Positions 7,496 through 12,902 of a stretch of DNA of 14,254 bases are shown here, in pieces. The DNA comes from an uncultured Lachnospiraceae bacterium. GTDB taxonomy: Bacteria; Bacillota; Clostridia; Lachnospirales; Lachnospiraceae. A program made the translations under genes and the position numbers. Location: the NCBI GenBank assembly GCA_910579395.1, contig CAJTUC010000059.1, positions 1 to 14,254 on the forward strand. Reading direction: 5' to 3'. The notes under the pieces are model-generated. The model had not been told where the DNA came from, did not search any database, and worked only from the letters and a program-made list of their open reading frames with translations. Position 1 is the first letter of the stretch, and each line of letters opens with the position of its first letter.

Positions 7496-7600
7496 AGGCA
7501 AAAAGATTTTCTTAGGCGTCATAGGACGACGCCTAAGAAGATCTATGATTTGCGAGGCAAATCTTTTTTGCCTCAAAGAATCGCCCTTTGGGCGATTCTT
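7496..7600 (+). repeat. Multi-stem element, copy 1 (frr-uppS spacer)
   Basis: An outer helix AGGCAAAA/TTTTGCCT (7496-7503/7566-7573) encloses hairpin A, a 17-bp stem with one G-U pair (7504-7520/7528-7544, loop ATAGGAC), and hairpin B, GATTTGC/GCAAATC (7547-7553/7557-7563, loop GAG). Two bases join A to B and two Ts join B to the outer helix. Hairpin C, AAGAATCGCCC/GGGCGATTCTT (7576-7586/7590-7600, loop TTT), follows after two bases. The same layout recurs at 9365-9478. Hairpin B is followed by TTTTTT (7564-7569), so it could terminate or attenuate transcription before uppS; most of those Ts also take part in the outer helix, and GAGGCAA (7554-7560) can alternatively pair with TTGCCTC (7568-7574), giving mutually exclusive folds. 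Confidence 0.8.
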
Positions 7601-7615
7601 CTTAGTTTGTGGAGG

Positions 7616-7720
7616 TTGAACGAAGCGAATCTTTTTTGTCTTTTTATGGCAGATGAACGAAACAAAACTTTTGCCTTTTTATGGCAGCTGAATGAAGCAG
7701 ATCTTTTTCGCCTTTTTTGG
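7616..7720 (+). repeat. Degenerate tandem repeats of about 35 bases before uppS
   Basis: Three diverged units follow each other, beginning near 7617 (TGAACGAAGCGAATC), 7654 (TGAACGAAACAAAAC) and 7689 (TGAATGAAGCAGATC). Each continues with a T-rich run and a GYC-TTTTT(A/T)TGG segment. Unit lengths are about 37, 35 and 32 bases. The AATCTTTTTTGCC core also matches the right half of hairpin B plus its T run at 7558-7572, so the array may have grown from the neighbouring element. No stems or spacers of CRISPR type are present. Confidence 0.6.
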
Positions 7721-7749
7721 AAGAAGAGCGAAAAAGGGGAGGGAGCGGC

Positions 7750-8466
7750 ATGGAAGAAGGATTGAAGATACCGAATCATGTGGCAATTATTCTGGATGGA
7801 AACGGACGGTGGGCAAAGAGCAAGGGAATGCCCAGAAACTATGGGCATGTACAGGGCGCAAAGACAGTAGAAGTCATTTGCGAGGAAGCTTACCGCATGG
7901 GGATACAGTATTTGACGGTCTATGCTTTTTCCACAGAGAACTGGACCAGGCCGCAGGAGGAAGTCGATGCGTTGATGAAGCTTCTTCGGAATTATATGAA
8001 GACTTGTTTGAAAACAGCGGCCAAAAATAATATGTGTGTCCGGATACTTGGAGATAAGACCGGACTGGATGCGGATATCAGGGAGCGGATTGAACAGCTG
8101 GAAGAAGCAACAAAAGAAAATACGGGACTTCATTTTCAGATCGCCATAAATTACGGGGGCCGTGACGAGATTGTTCGTGCCGTGAAGAAACTGGCAGAAA
8201 AGATAGAGGAAGGAACACTGAAAAAAGAGGAGATTACTGAGCAGAATTTAGAGGATGCGTTGGATACACACGGTATTCCCGACCCGGATTTATTGATTCG
8301 TACCTGTAACGAACAGCGGATTTCCAATTTCCTGTTATGGCAGCTTTCCTATACGGAATTTTATTTTACAGAAACGGCATGGCCGGATTTTTCCAGGGAA
8401 GAATTGGAGAAAGCTGTTCTGGCATATAATAAGAGAGATAGAAGATATGGAAAGGTAGAGGAATAA
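7750..8466 (+). CDS. uppS: Undecaprenyl diphosphate synthase (isoprenyl transferase)
   Basis: A 238-residue cis-prenyltransferase that extends farnesyl diphosphate with isopentenyl diphosphate to the C55 lipid carrier of cell-wall synthesis. Key motifs: AIILDGNGRWA (D16 catalytic), YGHVQGAKT, FSTENW (60-65), INYGGRDEI and RTCNEQRISNFLLWQ (from R184), which contains the diphosphate-binding arginines. The last motif normally reads RTSGEQRxSNF; here SG is replaced by CN, an uncommon variant. The ATG at 7750 is chosen because GGAGGGAG (7738-7745) precedes it and the protein then begins MEEGLKIPNHVA as usual; a TTG at 7717 would add 11 low-complexity residues. Acts upstream of cdsA and downstream of dxr in the same operon. 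Confidence 0.96.
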   Translation: MEEGLKIPNHVAIILDGNGRWAKSKGMPRNYGHVQGAKTVEVICEEAYRMGIQYLTVYAFSTENWTRPQEEVDALMKLLRNYMKTCLKTAAKNNMCVRILGDKTGLDADIRERIEQLEEATKENTGLHFQIAINYGGRDEIVRAVKKLAEKIEEGTLKKEEITEQNLEDALDTHGIPDPDLLIRTCNEQRISNFLLWQLSYTEFYFTETAWPDFSREELEKAVLAYNKRDRRYGKVEE

Positions 8467-8484
8467 AGGTTAGGAGGGTTGGAA

Positions 8485-9342
8485 ATGTTTCGTACAAGAT
8501 TGCTCAGTGGAATCGTTCTGGTGGTCATCGCAGCCGGTACGATTATAGCGGGCGGATGGGTTCTGGCAGCGGTATTATGTGCGATTTCTTTGATTGCGTA
8601 TCGGGAATTGACGAAGGCAACGGGTGTACATGACGGGGCAAAAGCGGTAAACGCACTGGAAGTGACAGGTTTTATGATGATCGTATGCTATTATGCGGGG
8701 CTGTATATCGGTCTGTTTCGGATGGAATCATATGACCGTTCTGTCATCTACCGTGTCTTTATGAGTATTGTCGTCATTGCGCTTCTTGCCTTTATGTTCG
8801 TTTATGTTTTCAGTTTTCCACGGTTCAAGGCGGGGCAGGTGATGGCAGCATTTTTTGAACTGCTCTATGCACCCATGCTTTTATCGTTTCTGTATATTAT
8901 CAGGGAGGGCTGGGAACAGGGAGTCGTTCTGACGGTATTGATTTTCTTATGCTCATGGGGAAGCGATACCTGTGCCTATGTGGTGGGCGTTTTGTTCGGT
9001 AAACATAAGATGACGCCGAAATTGAGTCCGAAGAAATCAATTGAGGGCGGCGTCGGCGGTGTTGTCGGTGCGGCGCTTCTTTTTGGACTGTATACTTATT
9101 ATATCATCAATCCAATGTCGGCAGAGCAGCTGCGTGTGGGACTTGGTCCTGCCATGTGCCTTGGCGCGGTCGGAGCATTGGTATCTATGGTAGGAGATCT
9201 TGCGGCATCGGCCATCAAAAGAGACCATGACATTAAGGATTACGGGAAACTGATACCGGGACATGGCGGCATCATGGACCGTTTTGACAGCGTTATCATC
9301 GCGGCTCCGTTTATTTTCTTTGGATTGACGCTTATCGCATAG
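8485..9342 (+). CDS. cdsA: Phosphatidate cytidylyltransferase (CDP-diglyceride synthase)
   Basis: A 285-residue polytopic membrane enzyme that makes CDP-diacylglycerol from phosphatidate and CTP, the branch point for phospholipids. It has about eight hydrophobic segments, a conserved PKLSPKKSIEGGVGG loop, and the family signature SAIKRDHDIKDYGKLIPGHG followed by GIMDRFDS (residues 242-269). The ATG at 8485 has GGAGGG (8473-8478) six bases upstream; a TTG at 8479 would touch that ribosome site and is rejected. It starts 18 bases after uppS ends, so the two are cotranscribed. Beyond its stop lies the second multi-stem element. Confidence 0.96.
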   Translation: MFRTRLLSGIVLVVIAAGTIIAGGWVLAAVLCAISLIAYRELTKATGVHDGAKAVNALEVTGFMMIVCYYAGLYIGLFRMESYDRSVIYRVFMSIVVIALLAFMFVYVFSFPRFKAGQVMAAFFELLYAPMLLSFLYIIREGWEQGVVLTVLIFLCSWGSDTCAYVVGVLFGKHKMTPKLSPKKSIEGGVGGVVGAALLFGLYTYYIINPMSAEQLRVGLGPAMCLGAVGALVSMVGDLAASAIKRDHDIKDYGKLIPGHGGIMDRFDSVIIAAPFIFFGLTLIA

Positions 9343-9364
9343 CGTGAGAAAGGCATGGTTATTA

Positions 9365-9478
9365 GTGTGAAGAGAAGTTCTAAGGCTCACAGCATAGGCT
9401 GTTTCGCCAAGAACTTCTATGGATTTGCAAAGCAAATCTTCTTCACACCGAAGAATGCCCAAAATCCGGGCATTCTTC
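9365..9478 (+). repeat. Multi-stem element, copy 2 (cdsA-dxr spacer)
   Basis: Outer helix GTGTGAAG/CTTCACAC (9365-9372/9441-9448) encloses hairpin A, AGAAGTTCT/AGAACTTCT (9373-9381/9410-9418) with an inner ACAGC/GCTGT helix (9389-9393/9398-9402), and hairpin B, GATTTGC/GCAAATC (9422-9428/9432-9438, loop AAA). Junctions are 0, 3 (ATG) and 2 (TT) bases. After one base comes hairpin C, GAAGAATGCCC/GGGCATTCTTC (9450-9460/9468-9478, loop AAAATCC). Compared with copy 1 at 7496-7600, hairpin B is identical in the stem, while the outer helix and hairpin A have different bases on both sides that still pair. No T run follows hairpin B or C, so this copy is not an intrinsic terminator. Confidence 0.82.
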
Positions 9479-9480
9479 AT

Positions 9481-9535
9481 CACAAATTTATTTGTGCTTG
9501 GATTTTGAGATTCCGCAAAGCGGAATCATGGAGGT
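9481..9535 (+). promoter_or_regulatory. Two hairpins leading into the dxr ribosome site
   Basis: CACAAAT/ATTTGTG (9481-9487/9490-9496) is followed by a perfect 8-bp hairpin GATTCCGC/GCGGAATC (9509-9516/9520-9527, loop AAA). The second hairpin ends three bases before the GGAGG ribosome site (9531-9535) of dxr. It uses the same AAA loop style as hairpin B of the adjacent element. It may protect the mRNA 5' end after processing or affect ribosome access; either role is inferred. Confidence 0.6.
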
Positions 9536-9539
9536 TAGA

Positions 9540-10685
9540 ATGAAAAAAATTGCAATACTGGGCTCTACAGGCTCAATCGGAACACAGACACTTGAAATTG
9601 TGAGAAATCAGAAAGACCTTCGGGTCGTTTCGCTGGCGGCGGGAACGAACGTAGAGCTGATGGAAGAACAAATCAGGGAGTTTCGGCCGAAAATGGCGGC
9701 TATGTGGAGTGAAGAGGCAGCATCTGACCTGGCACAACGGGTCGCGGATATGGATGTTAAAATCGTGAGCGGCATGGATGGACTGCTGGAAATATCTACA
9801 ATGGAGGAAGCGGAAGTGCTGTTGACTGCGATCGTAGGCATGATTGGCATTCGGCCGACCATTGCAGCGATAGAGCAGGGCAAGGTCATTGCGCTCGCCA
9901 ATAAGGAAACACTTGTTACGGCAGGACATATCATCATGCCGCTTGCCAGGAAACATGGTGTTTCTATATTGCCGGTGGACAGTGAGCACAGTGCGATTTT
10001 TCAGTCATTACACGGTGAGAACAGAGAACGGGTGAACAAGATTATCCTGACGGCTTCCGGCGGGCCTTTCCGTGGCAGAAAAAAAGAAGAACTGGAGAAA
10101 ATGACGATAGAGGATGCGTTGAAACATCCGAACTGGTCCATGGGTAAAAAGGTGACAATAGACTCGGCGTCCCTTGTCAACAAAGGGCTGGAGGTCATGG
10201 AAGCGTGCTGGCTGTTCGATGTTCCGTTAGAGCAGGTTCAGGTCGTTATCCATCCCCAGAGCATCATCCATTCCGCGGTGGAATACGTGGATGGCGGCAT
10301 TATGGCGCAGCTCGGTATGCCTGATATGAAGCTGCCGATTCAGTATGCGCTGTTTTATCCGGACAGAAGGCCGCTTCCCGGAAAAAGAGTGGACTTTTTT
10401 GCACTCGAACAGCTTACTTTTGAGAAACCGGATACGGAGACGTTCAGAGGGTTACAGCTTGCATATGAGGCCGCTAAGGCGGGAGGCAGCCTTCCGACGG
10501 TATTCAATGCTGCAAATGAAAAAGCGGTAGCGCTTTTTATACAGCGGAAAATCGGTTTTCTTCAGATACCGGAATTAATTGAGCGTTCCATGGGGCATCA
10601 TAAAGTAATAGAAAACCCTTCCGTGGAAGAAATTCTGCAGGCAGAAGCGGAAACCTATGAATATATAAAGCAGGTGATGAATTGA
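9540..10685 (+). CDS. dxr: 1-deoxy-D-xylulose 5-phosphate reductoisomerase
   Basis: A 381-residue DXR, the first committed step of the MEP (non-mevalonate) isoprenoid pathway: NADPH-dependent conversion of DXP to MEP. The N-terminal NADPH-binding GSTGSIG (8-14), ANKETLV, the metal-ligand PVDSEHSAIFQ (D147 and E149), ASGGPFR, and NKGLEVMEA (N214, K215 and metal ligand E218) are all present, and the protein has full length. The ATG at 9540 follows GGAGG (9531-9535) by four bases and gives the normal MKKIAILGSTGSIG start; the open frame runs further upstream to a non-ATG codon at 9492, but that part is hairpin DNA and not protein-like. Its stop overlaps the TTG start of the protease gene. Isoprenoid units made through this pathway feed uppS two genes upstream. 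Confidence 0.97.
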   Translation: MKKIAILGSTGSIGTQTLEIVRNQKDLRVVSLAAGTNVELMEEQIREFRPKMAAMWSEEAASDLAQRVADMDVKIVSGMDGLLEISTMEEAEVLLTAIVGMIGIRPTIAAIEQGKVIALANKETLVTAGHIIMPLARKHGVSILPVDSEHSAIFQSLHGENRERVNKIILTASGGPFRGRKKEELEKMTIEDALKHPNWSMGKKVTIDSASLVNKGLEVMEACWLFDVPLEQVQVVIHPQSIIHSAVEYVDGGIMAQLGMPDMKLPIQYALFYPDRRPLPGKRVDFFALEQLTFEKPDTETFRGLQLAYEAAKAGGSLPTVFNAANEKAVALFIQRKIGFLQIPELIERSMGHHKVIENPSVEEILQAEAETYEYIKQVMN

Positions 10686-11737
10686 TTAAGACGATTATTT
10701 TATTTTTTATTATTTTTGGTATTGTGGTTATATCCCATGAATTCGGCCATTTCCTGATCGGAAAAAGAAACGGGATCCGTGTCGTGGAATTTGCCGTGGG
10801 CATGGGACCGACACTGTTCTCTTTTCAGAGAGGAGAAACGAAATACTCTTTAAAACTCTTGCCGATTGGCGGTGCCTGTATGTTCGACGGCGAAGACGGC
10901 GTGATGGAGGAGAACAGGGAGGCGGATGAGCATACTTTTCTGAAAGCGAATGTCTGGGCAAGGATTGCGACCGTATTCGCCGGTCCTTTTTTTAATTTCC
11001 TGCTGGCATTTCTTTTCTCCCTGATCATCGTGGCATTTAACGGTTCTGACAGACCGGTGGTACAGCAGATCATGGAAGATTCTGCGGCGGAAGAGGCCGG
11101 CATTCTGGCGGGAGACGAAATTGTCAGGATCAATGGAGAAAGGATTCTTATATACCGTGAGGTCAGCCTGATTTCGGCCATGAATCAGGGAGAAACGCTG
11201 GATATCCAGATAAAAAGAGATGGTTCTCTGCAGAACATAACGATTGTACCGCGTTATGATGCTCAGGACGGCAGATATTATATAGGCCTGAGGGGAGCCG
11301 GGGAATACTTCAAATGCAATCCGGCTCAGGTATTTCAGTATGGTTTCTATGAAGTGCGTTATTGGGTCAAAGCGACGTATAAGAGTCTGTTGATGCTGTT
11401 TCAGGGGCAGGCGACAAAAGACGATGTTTCGGGTCCTATCGGTATTGCGCAGTTTGTAGGCGATACCTATGATGAAGTGAAGGATTATGGAATATCTTCC
11501 GTTGTCTTTACGATGATGAACATCGTGATTTTGCTTTCCGTCAATCTTGGCATCATGAATCTGCTTCCCCTTCCGGCGCTGGACGGCGGACGACTGGTAT
11601 TCATGTTCCTCGAGGTGATCCGCGGAAAGCCGGTGTCACCGGAGAAAGAGGGACTCGTGCATTTTGCGGGCCTGGTCGTATTTATGATTCTAATGGTCTT
11701 TGTCATGTATAACGATATTATGAAGATTATCCGTTAA
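10682..11737 (+). CDS. rseP: Site-2 intramembrane metalloprotease (RIP family)
   Basis: A 351-residue zinc protease of the RseP/RasP class that cleaves membrane-bound anti-sigma factors and remnant signal peptides inside the membrane. The first membrane helix carries HEFGH (19-23), the zinc-binding and catalytic motif; residues about 115-190 form a PDZ domain (QQIMEDSAAEEAGILAGDEI); the third zinc ligand lies in NLLPLPALDGGRL (D301). Three to four membrane helices are evident. The TTG start overlaps the dxr stop codon by two bases (TTGA), with AGGTG five bases upstream; the family-typical beginning MIKTIILFFIIFG supports it. Placement after dxr is standard. In many clostridia ispG and polC follow; they do not here. 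Confidence 0.95.
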   Translation: MIKTIILFFIIFGIVVISHEFGHFLIGKRNGIRVVEFAVGMGPTLFSFQRGETKYSLKLLPIGGACMFDGEDGVMEENREADEHTFLKANVWARIATVFAGPFFNFLLAFLFSLIIVAFNGSDRPVVQQIMEDSAAEEAGILAGDEIVRINGERILIYREVSLISAMNQGETLDIQIKRDGSLQNITIVPRYDAQDGRYYIGLRGAGEYFKCNPAQVFQYGFYEVRYWVKATYKSLLMLFQGQATKDDVSGPIGIAQFVGDTYDEVKDYGISSVVFTMMNIVILLSVNLGIMNLLPLPALDGGRLVFMFLEVIRGKPVSPEKEGLVHFAGLVVFMILMVFVMYNDIMKIIR

Positions 11738-11740
11738 ACA

Positions 11741-11779
11741 TTTTCACACTGGAGAATGCCCAAAGTATGGGCATTCTTC
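11741..11779 (+). repeat. Partial third copy of the multi-stem element
   Basis: These 39 bases match 9440-9478 without gaps at 33 positions. They include the right strand of the outer helix (TTTTCACAC against TCTTCACAC) and all of hairpin C, AGAATGCCCA/TGGGCATTCT (11753-11762/11768-11777). The left strand of the outer helix and hairpins A and B are missing; rseP coding sequence ends three bases before. The following bases (CCTGTATTAG) lack a T run, so it is a poor intrinsic terminator, although it may still stabilise the 3' end of the operon transcript. Confidence 0.75.
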
Positions 11780-11844
11780 CTGTATTAGATATTGTCTGGT
11801 TCTCTTTTGATTGTAGGGAATTACTAAATCGCCCCTGTAAATTT

Positions 11845-11866
11845 TGGCAAAGTTGTAAGGTTGCCA
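11845..11866. promoter_or_regulatory. Inverted repeat overlapping the -35 box
   Basis: TGGCAA (11845-11850) and TTGCCA (11861-11866) form a perfect 6-bp inverted repeat with a 10-base spacer. The right arm is exactly the -35 hexamer of the promoter. The spacing between arm centres is 16 bases, about one and a half helical turns, so binding by a simple dimer across one face is uncertain. It may be a repressor site; no known regulator consensus was recognised. Confidence 0.3.
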
Positions 11867-11889
11867 CGCAGTGCCGGATGGGGTATAAT
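11861..11889 (+). promoter_or_regulatory. Strong sigma-A promoter for the phosphatase-kinase unit
   Basis: TTGCCA (11861-11866) and TATAAT (11884-11889) with a 17-base spacer: five of six matches at -35 and a perfect -10. Transcription would start near 11896, leaving a leader of about 212 bases before the phosphatase gene. This is the best promoter match in the window. Confidence 0.8.
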
Positions 11890-11980
11890 GCAGGATAACA
11901 ATTGAATTTCTATCATTCTGAAAATCTTGGCAGCTTTCGCTGTATACAAATCAGAAACATAAAAAATCACAAACATAAAA

Positions 11981-12107
11981 TTGAGAGAGCTAAAAAAGAA
12001 AAACGAAGCGTGAATACGAGAAGGTAAGGAACGAACAAGAAGAAGTAAGGAATGAACTTGAAGAGAAACTTGAAGAGTTAAAGAATGACTATGAGGAAAC
12101 AGAAAAT
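11981..12107 (+). pseudogene. Coiled-coil coding remnant in frame with the phosphatase
   Basis: The phosphatase frame stays open upstream to a TAA at 11991-11993, but no ATG, GTG or TTG occurs before the ATG at 12108. The translation is strongly heptad-like: VRNEQEE, VRNELEE, KLEELKN (12024-12086), encoded by 21-base units of which the first two match at 17 of 21 bases. In a neighbouring frame, TTG 11981 reads LRELKKKNEA and stops at 12011-12013; a one-base shift there would join it to the heptads. It is either a fragment of a lost coiled-coil gene or an N-terminal extension disabled by a frameshift. Purine-rich leader sequence that only looks coding is the alternative. Confidence 0.4.
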
Positions 12108-12836
12108 ATGAATTATCAGGTAAACGTATACTGGAACAAGGGCGCAGTGCGGAAATCGAATCAGGATTCCGTTCTTGTACTGAAGGCCCTGACGTCGCAG
12201 GGCAGAGTGCTGCTTGCAGCTGTCTGTGACGGCATGGGAGGGATGGACAGAGGCGAATATGCAAGCGGTTATTTAACGGAAGAACTGGTCACATGGTTTT
12301 ATGACGGGCTGCTGCAGGCTATCGGAAAAAGAAAACCGTTATGGGTGCTCAGACGCTCTTTGGAACGGAATCTTTATCGGATACAGTGCAGGTTACAGAC
12401 ATACGCGGTCAGGCGGGGGCTGGAAATGGGAACTACCATGTCGCTGCTCGTTTTATGGGAAAAGAAATATCTGCTCTGGCATTTGGGAGACAGCCGGATT
12501 TATCGACTGTCCGGTCATCGGAAAAGAAAGATTGTTTTAATGACAAAAGATCATGTACAGGGAAAGAACCGGCTGACAAAATGTGTGGGCAGTTTCGGGT
12601 ATTTTTGGCCGGATTTCCGAACGGGCATCATTGGAAAAGGGGAGGCGTTTCTGCTATGCAGCGACGGTTTCTGGCATATGATGGGTTCGAAAGAACTGGG
12701 AGAAACGCTTGTGCCGGCTTTGATGACAGAGGAACGATGTGAAAGACGGCTTAAAGAAATCGCAGAAACGGCCATGCGCCGCGGGGAACGGGATAATCTG
12801 TCGGCTGTTTATATTTTGATGCAGAATGACCGATGA
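12108..12836 (+). CDS. PP2C-family Ser/Thr protein phosphatase
   Basis: A 242-residue, single-domain, cytoplasmic PPM/PP2C phosphatase that removes phosphate from Ser/Thr residues using two or more metal ions. Motifs in order: KSNQDS (D20), AAVCDGMGGMDRGE (D41 and G42), MGTTMSLLVL (108-117), WHLGDSRIYRL (124-134), LLCSDGFW (D186) and RDNLSAV (D229); all metal ligands are present. GAGGA at 12093-12097 lies ten bases before the ATG, a rather long spacing. It is followed by a Ser/Thr kinase gene, the classic prpC-prkC arrangement in Firmicutes, and probably dephosphorylates that kinase and its targets. Expected flap residues between motifs are present but the protein is basic and cysteine-containing, unlike the shorter acidic PrpC; treated as a PrpC-type homologue without naming it. 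Confidence 0.93.
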   Translation: MNYQVNVYWNKGAVRKSNQDSVLVLKALTSQGRVLLAAVCDGMGGMDRGEYASGYLTEELVTWFYDGLLQAIGKRKPLWVLRRSLERNLYRIQCRLQTYAVRRGLEMGTTMSLLVLWEKKYLLWHLGDSRIYRLSGHRKRKIVLMTKDHVQGKNRLTKCVGSFGYFWPDFRTGIIGKGEAFLLCSDGFWHMMGSKELGETLVPALMTEERCERRLKEIAETAMRRGERDNLSAVYILMQNDR

Positions 12837-12902
12837 GAACGGTTGGGATGGAAGGAATGGCAGGGGCGAAAACAGGGCAGGAGCAAGAAAAGGGGTACAG
12901 CG

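Larger units (their letters stand above)
11780..12107. other. Gene-free stretch: promoter, leader and coding remnant
   Basis: This 328-base stretch contains a strong sigma-A type promoter, an inverted repeat over its -35 box, a leader of about 212 bases, and a purine-rich segment with coiled-coil coding character; these are listed separately. No complete gene and no RNA gene was recognised in it, and no known riboswitch core could be identified by eye. Confidence 0.6.

Noticed and set aside
7616..7720. Tandem repeats considered as a CRISPR array
   Set aside because: Units are adjacent without unique spacers, strongly diverged, and no cas genes are present.
7550..7765. 71-residue open frame with internal LNEAxLFxLF repeats between frr and uppS
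   Set aside because: It starts with TTG inside hairpin B, has no ribosome site, runs through hairpin C and the T-rich tandem repeats, and overlaps the uppS start; the protein repeats simply mirror the DNA repeats.
9492..9539. 16-codon upstream extension of dxr
   Set aside because: It would be translated from hairpin DNA, lacks a ribosome site, and the ATG at 9540 has GGAGG four bases upstream and gives the normal N terminus.
11893..11903. GGATAACAATT, identical to part of the E. coli lac operator, just after the -10 box
   Set aside because: An 11-base match to one half without the other half of the palindrome, in an unrelated host with no LacI gene in view, is best seen as coincidence.
12085..12111. 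Eight-codon open frame whose TGA overlaps the phosphatase ATG
   Set aside because: Too short to judge, and its ATG has no clear ribosome site; coupling by ATGA overlap is possible but unsupported.
12843..12902. TTG start adding 20 residues to the kinase
   Set aside because: The extra residues are basic and low in complexity, the kinase domain starts normally after ATG 12903, and a good AAAGGGG lies before that ATG; not fully excluded.
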